From NCBI GenBank assembly GCA_043228905.1, contig JBHGNT010000011.1, forward strand, positions 10,168,001-10,232,000: a stretch of DNA of 64,000 nt, read 5' to 3'. The DNA is from Azolla caroliniana. Lineage: Eukaryota; Polypodiophyta. A program made the translations under genes and the position numbers. Each line of letters starts with the position of its first letter. Position 1 is the stretch's first letter. Below, in pieces: positions 20,174 to 29,504 of this stretch. The notes under the pieces were generated by a model that saw nothing but the letters and a program-made list of their open reading frames with translations, was not told the DNA's origin and did not search any database.

Positions 20174-21535
20174 CACCGACTTCCTTTCCCCAACGAGCGT
20201 AATCGGAGCCGTAATCCGCGCAATTTGATCCATTTGGATGTGTGGGGACCGACATAGAACGTGAGTCTCGTTGGAAGCCGTTACTTTGTAACCTTCATCG
20301 ATGATATCACTCGGCACACGTGGGCATGCACAATCGCAAAGAAGAGCGAAGTTTTCGCATGTTTCTTGGAGGTGAAGAGCCTCGTAGAAAGGGAAATAGG
20401 GCATAAGATCAAATGCCTACGGTCTGATGGCGGGAAGGAGTACTTCTCCGACAAGTTCACATGTTATCTACAGAAGGAGGGAATTCGACGCGAATTCTTG
20501 TATAGATACACGCCGCAGCAGAACGGTGTGGCCGAGCAGAAGAATCAGACAATTGAAGAAGCGGCCATGGCAATGCTTGAAGAGAAGCATATGTCCTAAT
20601 TCTATTGGGCTGAAGCCGTGAAGACGACTGTCTACTTGCAGAATCAGACTTCTGCTAATGGAGGAGTGTTGCCACATGAGTTGTATTTCGGGAAGAAGCC
20701 GAACTTGGCACACTTGAGGATTTTCGGTAGCATCGCGTATGTGCACGTGCCGAAGGAAAAAAGGAAGAAGCTGGACGCGAAAGCCAAGAAGTGTATCTTG
20801 GTCGGCTATTTGGATGAGCAGAAGGGTTATAAGTGTTATAACCCACGCACCAAACAAGCGCGCGTAAGCCGCGACGTTGTGTTTGACGAGTCCGCGTCCT
20901 GGTACTTGCCTCTGAACTTGGCACACTTGAGGATTTTCAGCAGCATTGCGTATGTGCACGTGCCGAAGGAGAAAAGGAGGAAGCTGGATGCCAAAGCCGA
21001 GAAATGTATCTTGGTCGGCTATTCAGACGAGCAGAAGGGGTATAAGTGCTATAACCCCCAAACGAAGGAAGCGCGCGTAAGCCGCGATGTTGTATTTGAC
21101 GAGTCCGCTTTGTGGTACTTGCCTTCTCCTCCAGAACCTCACGACTCCATTTCGATTTCTGAAGAAGAAATCAGCAAGGCTGAAATGCCTCTGCATGATG
21201 AGGACATCGGAGCTCTGAGAGAGAGTTTGATCTCATTTCGGCTAAGCGAGCCGAATGAGGGGTTGGGCTGAGATAGCCAACCAGATGACGAGTCGGCGAG
21301 TAGTGGAGACTCAGTCGTGCCTTCCCTACGCAGGAAGCCGAGGAGACGGTTTACGCGCAAGGAGAAGGGGAAGAAGAAGACGTTGGAATACAATTTCGGT
21401 AGTGCCAAGTCAATTCGAAGCCAATCTGACCTCGAGCCAGGCGAGAAGGAACCTCCACGGAAGAGGTCGAAATCGACTGAAAAGATCACGAAATCGGGTA
21501 ATCACGAATTACGTTGATCTACCCGCTAGAAGAAT
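20174..21535 (+). pseudogene. Copia D integrase core with internal tandem duplication
   Basis: Core has HLDVWGP (first Asp) near 20230, LRSDGGKEYF (second Asp) near 20420 and QNGVAEQKN with catalytic Glu near 20520. A stop at about 20597 precedes FYWAEAV. The C-terminal segment beginning NLAHLRIF is duplicated in frame: 20702-20914 and 20915-21127, each 213 bp (71 codons) and slightly diverged. A charged linker then runs toward RT and contains a stop near 21270. Confidence 0.88.
20702..21127 (+). repeat. 213-bp in-frame tandem duplication in copia D integrase
   Basis: Two direct copies start at 20702 and 20915, each beginning AACTTGGCACACTTGAGG and ending after a TGGTACTTGCCT-type sequence. 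Copies differ at several sites (FGSIAY versus FSSIAY, LDEQ versus SDEQ). Copia A and G have a single copy, so this is specific to D or its sub-lineage. Confidence 0.95.
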
Positions 21536-22487
21536 CTTGTGAAGAGGTACGAGTATAATGAGTATATGGCACACCATTACACATACATGACGCGAGTGAC
21601 AAAAGTGCATGAGCCGGAGAGCTACGCAGAAGCGGCGAAGGACGCAAATTGGCGTGCCGCAATGGAGGAAGAGATGCGCGCCTTAACGTAGAACAAGACA
21701 TGGGACCTAATTGACGCACCGAAGGGGGTGAAGCCGATTGGCTGCTGGTGGGTGTATAAAGTGAAACTCAACACGGACGACTTCGTCAACAGCTCCAAGG
21801 CCCGTTTAGTAACTAAAGGCTATGCACAGAAGCACGACGTGGACTATGATGAGACCTTCACGCCTGTCACGAAGATGACTACCGTGCGAGTCCTACTAGC
21901 CGTAGCAGCGGCAAAGGGGTGGCACTTACATCAGCTGGATGTAAAGAATGCGTTCCTGCAAGGTGATCTTGAGGAGCAGGTGTACATGATACATCCCCCG
22001 GGATTTCTATCCGAACAAAACACCTTGGCAGTCTGCCGATTGAAGAAGTCATTGTACGGATTTAAGCAAGCCCCACGAGCCTGGAACACGAAGATTACGC
22101 AACAGCTGCGTAGGATGGGTTTTTCGACATCGAAGTCTGCCTGTTCATTATTTGTTCAACAAAGTTGACATGGCCCGGTTAGCCTTCTATTGTATGTTGA
22201 TGATTTAGTCATCGTCGGTGCCGATCTAGACAAAATCCGTCGCGTGAAGCCTCAGCTTGCGGCATCGTTTGAAATGAAGGATCTCGTAGACCTTCATTAC
22301 TTCCTTGGGATCGAAGTGATCCGGACCTCCGAAGGCATATTGATCAGCCAGTGTCATTACACGCTGAATATGCTCTTCAAGTTCGGGATGGCAAACTATA
22401 AGCCCATCTCGACCCCTCTGGATAGGAACGTAAAGCTTCGCCAAGATTCGCGAAAGGCGTGCGACCCAACACGGTTCCAATAGATTG
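21536..22487 (+). pseudogene. Copia D reverse transcriptase
   Basis: Reads YNEYMAHHYTYMTRV near 21555, KARLVTKGYAQKHDVDYDETF near 21800, [15 protein letters not shown] near 21940 and [12 protein letters not shown] near 22055. YVDD is intact at 22193-22204. Stops lie near 21691 (TAG), 22166 (TGA) and 22483 (TAG). The enzyme copies element RNA into cDNA in active relatives. Confidence 0.88.
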
Positions 22488-23142
22488 TCGGAAGCCTCAT
22501 CTATTTGACTATTACTCGGTCGGACCTCAGTTACCCAGTCAGGCTCATTAGTCAATTCATGTCGTAGCCTACGGCCGAACACTTTCAGTGCGTGCAAAGG
22601 ATATTGCGTTATGCCAACGGCACGAAAGACATGGTGTTGTTTTATCGGGCAGGCGTAGCCAAACAATTAGTCGGCTACACGGATGCCGATTGGGCCGGAA
22701 ACATCCACGATCTTCGATCCACATTTGAATATGCATTCTCATTAGGAAGTGCGCAATCGCGTGGAGTAGCAAAAAGTAGCCGATAGTAGCACTGTCGAGT
22801 ACGGAGGCCGAATATCGAGGGGTGATTGTCGCTCCGTGCGAAGTCATTTGGCTGAAACGGCTATTACGGGATCTAGAAGTAGAGGTTTCTGATCCGACGA
22901 CGATCTATTGCGACAACCACAATAGTATCCACCTTGCGAAAAAACCCCGTGTTCCACGCCCGGACCAAGCACATTGAGGTGCATTACCATTTTGTCTGCG
23001 AGTGGGTCCTTTCAGGAGAAGTCGAATTGGTGCATGTTTCGATTGATTGGTAGGTTGCCGACATCTTCACGAAACCTCTTGGTCTCGACAAGTTACGACA
23101 TTTCTCAGGTGCACTTGGGTTGCATCACCTCGACACGCCGAC
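22488..23142 (+). pseudogene. Copia D RNase H
   Basis: Contains GYTDADWAGNIHD near 22675, then a damaged VALSS-type block near 22790 and a frame-shifted NPVFHAR.KHIEVHYHF block near 22950. A stop near 23052 follows. It ends DTPTLRG just before the first polypurine tract. Confidence 0.82.
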
Positions 23143-23663
23143 CTTGAGGGGGAGAAAGGAAGAACAGGGACAAGAGCGTGAAAGGAGCAGAGGTAAGCAT
23201 CACGACGGAAGTGACCGAGATGCGGAGTCGGATGGAGAATTTGACTTCGAACCGGCTGAAGAAGCCGAAGACGGAAGCAAGGGCCGTAAGCATAAGAAGG
23301 AGCCGAGGATAGCCGAAATAGGGGGAGATAAGGCCAAGACTAAGATGTGGTCGAATGTTGTCAAGAGACGAATTGGAGACAGCCAATTCGGATGAGAGCG
23401 GAATTGAATCGGAAGTGTTCGATTCAATTGAAATGTTCGATTCAGATATGCCGAATCAACTGAAGGCCATGCGGAAAAAAGGGCAATGAAGGACACGTTG
23501 ACACCGCGACAGCAAAGGAGCTAAGAAGAGCCGAACGAGCAGACAAGCCGACTGAAAGGGTCGAAGCGCGCGGAATCGAACGGGTCAAGGAGCGCGAGTG
23601 AAGTGTAAAGCCAGAAGGAATCGGAGCATAGATCCAGCGGAGCAAGTGGAACCTCAAGTTGAG
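23143..23663 (+). pseudogene. 3' module of copia D between two polypurine tracts
   Basis: The first polypurine tract CTTGAGGGGGAG is at 23143-23154 and the second, LTR-adjacent, at 23664-23675. Between them the RNase H frame continues for about 90 codons, highly charged (GRKEEQGQERERSRG, DAESDGEFDFEPAEE, then KAKTKMWSNVVK), to a TGA near 23394. The remaining bases retain weak homology to copia A and G. No known domain; probably nuclear or nucleic-acid binding by composition only. Confidence 0.65.
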
Positions 23664-23675
23664 CTTGAGGGGGAG
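23664..23675 (+). other. Polypurine tract of copia D
   Basis: CTTGAGGGGGAG abuts the 3' LTR (TGTTGAG at 23676) and should prime plus-strand synthesis. Confidence 0.9.
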
Positions 23676-24102
23676 TGTTGAGTGACAAGCTCAACATTGG
23701 GTGCGTAATACGACGTGTAACCCAGTGCGTAGACTAGACGCATAAGTTAGTACGCACAACTTGGTTGTATCGATGCGTAAACCGAAAGGATGTTGGAGCG
23801 TTATTCCTCGTAAAGGAATAGTTTTGGGAGTTAGTGTAGTTGGCTCATTTATGAGCGGTCAAGTACTGTCAGTACTTGTGTCAGCCCGATTGTCAGGGCT
23901 TGTATATAAGGTGCTCACTGAGCACGAAGTATGTACAGAACAGAGTATTATCATTTTGAATAGAACTGAGTTGTCTGCTCTCTCTGTCTCGCTCCCTCTC
24001 CCTCTCCATCTTTGCGTTTCTGTGTTTTACCGAACTGTCTTATTCCTCCGAACTGTGTACTCTGTGTTTCGCATATGCTTCCGCACACGCTATTCTTTTA
24101 CA
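23676..24102 (+). repeat. 3' LTR of copia D
   Basis: 427 bp, paired with 18143-18568, followed by target duplication AAGAT at 24103-24107. Confidence 0.95.
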
Positions 24103-24107
24103 AAGAT

Positions 24108-25697
24108 TATCCTGAATTGTAAAAAGAGCTAAATCAGGTCTTTTGGGTTCATGGGAGGGGTTTGTGGTACTTGCCTTGACCTCTGTGACGAACTTGTCAG
24201 TCATAGTTGCTTCTGCTATTTGCTTGAGCAAAGAGTCATCCCGGAGCAAGCAAGTCGCAAAGTTGTAGAATTGGTTAGGCTTTAACAAACTCTAGGACTG
24301 CTGAACATATGCTTCATCCTCCGGAGTGAGCTCGAACTCAGACCAACGGGATAAGACATCGATCTTCGTGTGTTGAGTGCCGGGTCGAAAGATTATCTCA
24401 AAATCATAGTCTGCCAAGAAGGTTGACCATCGCGCCTATCTACGATTTAAGGTTCGTGTGGTAGAAAAGTATATTAGATTTTTGTGATCTGTAATCACTT
24501 AGATACGGTGTTGCACCCCATTCTTCAAAAGCAATAGTAATAGCGAGAAGCTCCTTGTCGTATATGGGGTAGTTGATTTCTGGGGTCGTGAATTTGCAAG
24601 AGTAGTAAGCCATCGGGTGAAGCACACCGACCTCATATGGCTGGGAGAGGATCGCCCCAATGGAGAAATCAGAAGCATCCGTTTCGACTTGGAAAGGCTT
24701 AATTGGGTTAGGATGTAAAAGGACCGGTGCCATAATAAAGGCTTGTTTCAGCAAGTCGTACCGCTTTTGGGCAACTGTTGTCCATTCGAAAGTAGCATCC
24801 TTGCGGGTAAGAGCAGTGAGAGGTTGTGCGATCACTGAGAATCCTTTGATGAAGCGACGATAAAATTTGGCAAAACCAAGGAATGATTGCACATCTCGTA
24901 CCCGAGTTGGGACAACCCACTCTTGGATAGTCTTGACTTTCCGTGTGTCCATTGTGATTCCCTGTGTTGAAATGACATATCCAAGAAACTCTACAAAAGT
25001 ACGATCAAATTCACATTTTTCACTTTTAGCGTAGAGTCTGTGCTCGCGAAGTTTGGTGAGGACTAACTTGACATGTCGAGTATGCTCCTTGATGTTTGAA
25101 GAGAAGACCAAGATATCATCTAGATAGATCACACCAAAGTGATTTAGATATTCTCAGAAAATGGCATTCATCATATGTTGAAATACTGCAAGACCATTAG
25201 TGAGGCCGAAAGGCATTACCTTATACTCGAAATGTCTGTAGCGCGTTCTAAAGGCGGTTTTCCATTCATCTCCAGGTTTGATCCGTACCAAATTGTATGC
25301 TCCCCGTACGTCAACCTTGGAGAAGATCTTCCCAGTCTGGAGTCGATCCAACAGCTCTAGGATGAGAGGCAGTGGGTAGCGGTTGCGAACAGTAATCTTG
25401 TTTGGACCACGATAGTCGACGTAAGGATCCATCTTTCTTTTTCATGAACAAAATAGGAGCTCCTACTGGTGATTTTGAGGGTTGAATAAAACCCTTTTCA
25501 AGGTTCTCGTTGAGATACATTCGGAGTGCCTGGAGTTCTGGTTCTGACAACCCATAAATTGGGCCAAAGGGAGGACTGCCACCTTCTTGCAGATCAATCA
25601 GATAGTCATAACGTCGATGCTCAGGCAAGTGATCAACATTCTTTTTCTCAAATACGTCCTTGAAGTCTTCATACTTGAACGGTAGTCAGTCAGTAGT
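24108..25697 (-). pseudogene. Gypsy B reverse transcriptase and RNase H (5' truncated)
   Basis: RT begins near 25640 (FKDVFEKKNVDHLPEHR) and shows [27 protein letters not shown] near 25315 and YLDDILVFS near 25125-25100. The thumb and RNase H follow (ETDASDFSIGAILSQ near 24690, YDKELLAI near 24555). A frameshift near 25430 and a stop near 25150 break the RT. Sequence 24108-24440 is the RNase H/integrase linker, ending DLALFTIQDNL at the D insertion. Upstream protease and gag are missing. Confidence 0.87.
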
Positions 25698-25699
25698 TT

Positions 25700-25955
25700 T
25701 GCAACACAAACTGGTTGGGTCAATGTAGTAAAACGTAACATTAAAAAGGAACTAAAAGATGAAAATATTGTAAACACTACCCTTGAGGAAGAGAAAATGC
25801 GTCAAGCTTGACGTCTAAATGTACGCGTCACTAGGCTCAAGGAAGGGGCATCATCTCCCGATGAAGATCCACAAACACTAGGGAAAATGTTAGGGTACAC
25901 AGAGGCCCTACCAATGACCAAAACTTGGAGGGTCGGACGTGACACTACTAGGAAG
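25700..25955 (+). pseudogene. Inverted fragment of LINE ORF1
   Basis: Plus-strand copy of the ORF1 segment found on the minus strand at about 28260-28500. Shared peptide signatures include VVKRNIKKELKDENIV, TLEEEKMRQA and TLGKML. One stop (TGA near 25808) interrupts it. The right edge meets the truncated RT of the minus-strand LINE at about 25951, within a short shared GGAA. The left edge meets gypsy B. Confidence 0.8.
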
Positions 25956-28010
25956 ATAGATCCCAAAAAGAGTCGGTGATAGGGGGCAACCCTGTTTTAC
26001 ACCAATGGTGCTAGTGAAACAATCGGATAGGCCACCTAGGCATCATACGCACCCAAAGACTTGCTCATATAGGCATAAATGGCCCAGATCATGTCATTTG
26101 GTATCTCCAAGCTCTTAAGTCCATCAAACAACTTCTCCCTAGGAACCGTGTCAAAGGCTTTGCGGAAGTCCACAAAGCAACAATATAGTTTCTTCTTACG
26201 AGCCTTCATCTGGTCAATTAAGCACCTAAGTGTGAAGATATGGTCAATAGTGGAGAAGGCTCATCTAAAGCCAGCCTGCTCAAGTGCTTGAAGACTTAAT
26301 GTTTCCATATAATCGCTAAGCTTCGCTTCCATTACCGCACCATATAGTTTAGCGAGCGTATGTCCTATCATAATGGTCCTATATGTATTTGGGTCCATTG
26401 GGTCCCCTCCTTTATGTATAGGAACCACTATGTTCATGGTCCATTGTGGTGGAAAACCCTCGGCAAGGGCACGGTTGAAGATTAGAGTGAGAAAGGGGGC
26501 TAGGCACTCTCGAGCATATATGATGTGCTCGACTCGCAATCCTGTGTGGTTCATGGATTTCCTATGTTGTAATTTTTTTATGACCTTCACGACCCTAGAT
26601 GTTGTGAAAAGTGTCCCCATGTTAGGTCGGGGTGTGGAAGGCATTGGGATGGGTGGTTGGTTCAGGACATGGTAGAGTCTCTTGATATACATGTGCCAAA
26701 TATTGGGATCCTCGATGGGTGTGTGGTCACGGTTCCCTTAGTCTCTTCCATGCAAGGGTGCAATCCCTACTCATGAGCATATGGTAGAGTTCCCAATATT
26801 GGGATGCTTCCCAAGCTCATCTTTTACGACGTGTCATCTTGCGCATCTCTTTTCAAGCCTGTATCGAGGAAATAGTACCACTAAGTCGCAACACTTTAAG
26901 TTGTGTATACAACTCTCTACAATCCTTGTCATACCACTTGTTCTGTGGCATAGACCCTATTTTACTATGATTGGAGTGTTTCGTGTATAGGAAGCTACTA
27001 ATTGTTGCCGAGTGAAGGGTGTGTGCGAGTTCTGTAGTGAGGTTCTCTAAAGGCAAGGAAGAATCAAAAGAGGAGAGATGGGCTTGAACATGTCGAGAGT
27101 AAATGTCAACGAGTTCATGCATGAAATGTATTATGGTGTGCTGGTTTGGTTGACTAGAGTTGGTGGCATGGGATGTGTTGCATTTTACCTCAAAGTATAG
27201 GAAGCTATGGTTTGCACCAATGGGGCATGGGATCACCCGGAAGGAGTTAACCATGTGGGTAGCTTCAGGGTGTCCTATTAGGTAATCATCTGTGCTTTCC
27301 CCTCCTCCATGTGGGAAACATGTGACCGCTTCCGAGTCCGGCCACTTGGCTAAGCCATTATATATGATCATCTGGTGTCAGCTTCCAAGTTCAAGCAGAT
27401 GATGGCCAAAGCTTGTGGCGTCCGCACCTTGATCGTTTGATGTACGCGTTATGTCTAAGTCTAAAGGGTCAACATTCACCATTTCGAGGTTTCTATCCAT
27501 CTGAAATATTGTGCATTGTCGGGATTGGGTTCTCGCATTGAAATCTCCTACAAGGAAGACTTCCCCTTGAGAAGAATATCAGATTATGTCATCTGATAAA
27601 GGTTCGTATGGAGAAGGCCCATGCAAAGTTCCTTCATCAACAATACTTGCCTCTCCAGCCATATTATACCGGGATCCTTTCGGGGGGAAGTAACACACGG
27701 CGATAAATATCGCTTGGTCCTTGCTAGTGAGGACTTTCACCCACATAAAACGGGTTTCAGGGTCTTTCTTTAGTATTTCTATCCTATTATGTATCTCTCT
27801 CCGGAATAGTATCGCAACCCCTCAAGACCCTCTAGTAGTATGTCAACGTGAGGTTTGTCTAAAGACAAATTCCCAACGAAAACCGTCAACTTGTGGCAGT
27901 AAAAAAACTATGCCAAATACCTTCAAAATCTCCTCTAGATGGCCAGGGTGTGTCCAAAGTGCACCGTTACAGTTTCATAAAGTCATCCTAAGTTTATTGT
28001 CTGTCACATG
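25951..28010 (-). pseudogene. LINE ORF2: endonuclease and partial reverse transcriptase
   Basis: The endonuclease starts near 27990 (NCNGALWTHPGHLEEILK), contains RGSRGVAILFRREIHNR, VGDFNA at about 27551-27535 and a DYLIGH block near 27280. A long open linker (27371-26853) leads to the RT, with GGDPMDPNTYRTIMIG near 26400, FVDFRKAFDTVPR near 26190-26140 and GVKQGCPLSP near 26000. It ends just before the catalytic Asp-Asp block. Several stops and frameshifts are present. Wording of the RT blocks differs clearly from the L1-like LINE M in this window, so it belongs to another LINE clade. Confidence 0.8.
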
Positions 28011-28084
28011 GGCCACACGCTGTCAATTGGCAGCACGATCATTTATTATCACACGTCCGTCTTGGTAAAAAGCACGATGCCCCT

Positions 28085-28790
28085 CTTTACGAGGTTGTAT
28101 GACTCACGACATACAAGTTTTACGATGCTCAATTTGCATCTTAGTTAGATATTCATCGAGGTAGATAGGGTCCCCGCCCAATCCTCGAAGAATTGGTCTC
28201 TTTTTAAAAAATGCGATTCTAGATTCTGAGTCCTTAAACTGAAGGACCAAAGCTCTTTTCCTAGTGGTGTCACGTCCTACCCTCTAAGTTTTAGTGATTG
28301 GTAGGGCCTCGTACACCAACATTTTCCCTAATGTTTGTGCATCTTCGTTAGGAGATGCCCTTTCCTTGAGCCCAGTAACTCGTACATTTAGGCGTCGAGC
28401 TTGACGCATTTTTTCCTCCTCAAGGGTAGTGTTTACAATATTTTCATCCTTTAGTTCCTTTTTAATATTACGTTTTACTACATCAACCCACCCAGTTTTT
28501 GCTAATTCCATATCGCTTTTAACCTCTTCATTAACCTTTTTTTATCTCGTCCTTAATATCCTCTAGGGAAGATATCTCACCATCTTCCCTAGATGTCTCA
28601 AGATCCTTGACTTGTTTCTGAAGGTTCGTGTTGTCATAAGCACTTCTTTTTCTTCCTTATCTTTTTGTTTTTCAGCTTCAATCTCTTTTGCCCATTTTTC
28701 TAGTTTAACTAAACGGTTAAGGACATCTAAAAATTCTTCCTTACTTATAATTTCTTCGTGTGTTTCCTTATGGTTTCGTCTAGAAGTCAT
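28085..28790 (-). pseudogene. LINE ORF1
   Basis: ATG at 28790 (MTSRRNHKETHEEI). The first 75 codons are rich in Glu and Lys and look like a coiled coil. A frameshift near 28565 and a stop near 28284 interrupt it. Downstream, LVLQFKDSESRIAFLK resembles the nucleic-acid-binding region typical of LINE ORF1 proteins, by position and composition only. Confidence 0.6.
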
Positions 28791-29017
28791 GTTGTAAATC
28801 AAAAGATAAAAGAAAGAAAAAACGAAGAGGACAAAAAAAACTTAGCTGAGCATTGATGCCTTGCATGCTAGGTTTGAGTGTAGAAGGACATGTATGCTTC
28901 AGCCGATTACGTCGTCAAAAGCGTAGGTGATAGCGGGGACAAACAACGACGACAACGCAGGCGATAGCAGACAATGGTTGCAGACGACGACAGCAGACGA
29001 CAACGATAGAAAGAGCC

Positions 29018-29270
29018 GTTACTAGAGAGAGAGAGAGAGAGAGAGAGAGAAGCAAGTGATGGTGGCAAAAACCTAAGCCCCATACATACATACATACATA
29101 CATACATACATACATACATACATACATACAGAGAAAGAGAGAGAGAGAGAGAGAAGCAGCTGATGGATGGTGGCAAAAACCTAAGCCCCATACATACATA
29201 CATACATACAGAGAAAGAGAGAGAGAGAGAGAGAAGTGGCAAATACCTAAGCCCCAAGCAAGCAAGTCTC

Positions 29271-29312
<42 letters not shown>
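29018..29312 (+). repeat. Microsatellite-rich 5' leader of the HisRS gene
   Basis: Alternating GA runs (about 29024-29050, 29131-29153, 29214-29235, 29275-29310) and CATA runs (about 29081-29131 and 29190-29211), separated by repeats of GGCAAAAACCTAAGCCCC (29064, 29172 and a variant at 29238). The block therefore looks like a tandem duplication of a mixed unit. It ends three bases before the likely start codon. No TATA box is evident within 300 bp. Confidence 0.85.
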
Positions 29313-29313
<1 letters not shown>

Positions 29314-29504
29314 TGGAGGCTCTCTCTCTGTCTGCCCCTTCCCCTCCCCCTCCCCCTCCTGTCAGTGCTGCTGCTGCTGCAGACGATTGCAAGAACAGCG
29401 ATGGTGGCGAAGAAGAGAATGCCCAGCTTCCTGCGTCCAAGAAGAAGGCTAAGGCTGCTGCATCTGAAACCAAATCCTCCAGGCGCGATGTCAAAGTCCC
29501 CAAG
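29313..29504 (+). CDS. HARS: HisRS exon 1
   Basis: 64 codons of low-complexity N-terminus (poly-Pro, poly-Ala, Lys-rich), ending VKVPK before GT at 29505. It has no catalytic residues and is poorly constrained in this family. Confidence 0.88.

Larger units (their letters stand above)
18143..24102 (+). mobile_element. Ty1/copia retrotransposon D, structurally complete
   Basis: Both LTRs (18143-18568 and 23676-24102), perfect primer site, all coding domains, polypurine tract and target duplication AAGAT (18138-18142, 24103-24107). It inserted into gypsy B just upstream of the B integrase zinc finger. Coding regions carry stops and frameshifts, so it is no longer autonomous. Confidence 0.95.
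4655..25697 (-). mobile_element. Ty3/gypsy chromovirus B, fragmented host of nested insertions
   Basis: Minus-strand element whose parts are, 5' to 3': protease/RT/RNase H (25697-24108), zinc-finger and integrase core (18137-17667), integrase C-terminus plus chromodomain (6366-5489) and 3' LTR. Copia A entered at GAAAC (6362-6366 and 17662-17666) and copia D at AAGAT (18138-18142 and 24103-24107). Reading across each target duplication restores continuous homology. Gag, most of protease and the 5' LTR are lost at about 25697, where a LINE fragment begins. Confidence 0.85.
25951..28800 (-). mobile_element. Non-LTR retrotransposon (LINE), 3' truncated and rearranged
   Basis: Minus-strand LINE with ORF1 (28790 downward), an apurinic-type endonuclease (about 27990-27360) and the first half of the RT (to 25951). 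It lacks the rest of the RT, the 3' UTR and any tail, unlike ordinary LINE insertions, which lose the 5' end. No target duplication was found. Confidence 0.82.

Noticed and set aside
29163-29312. HisRS start at the upstream in-frame ATG
   Set aside because: The extension is encoded by repeat arrays and is unlike HisRS N-termini; 29313 is the first ATG after the arrays. Kept as a finding, not as the annotated start.
28907-29503. Long minus-strand frames rich in Ser, Leu, Tyr and Met across the GA/CATA arrays
   Set aside because: They are translations of microsatellites (SLSLSL, VCMYVCMY) opposite the HisRS leader and have no independent coding signal.
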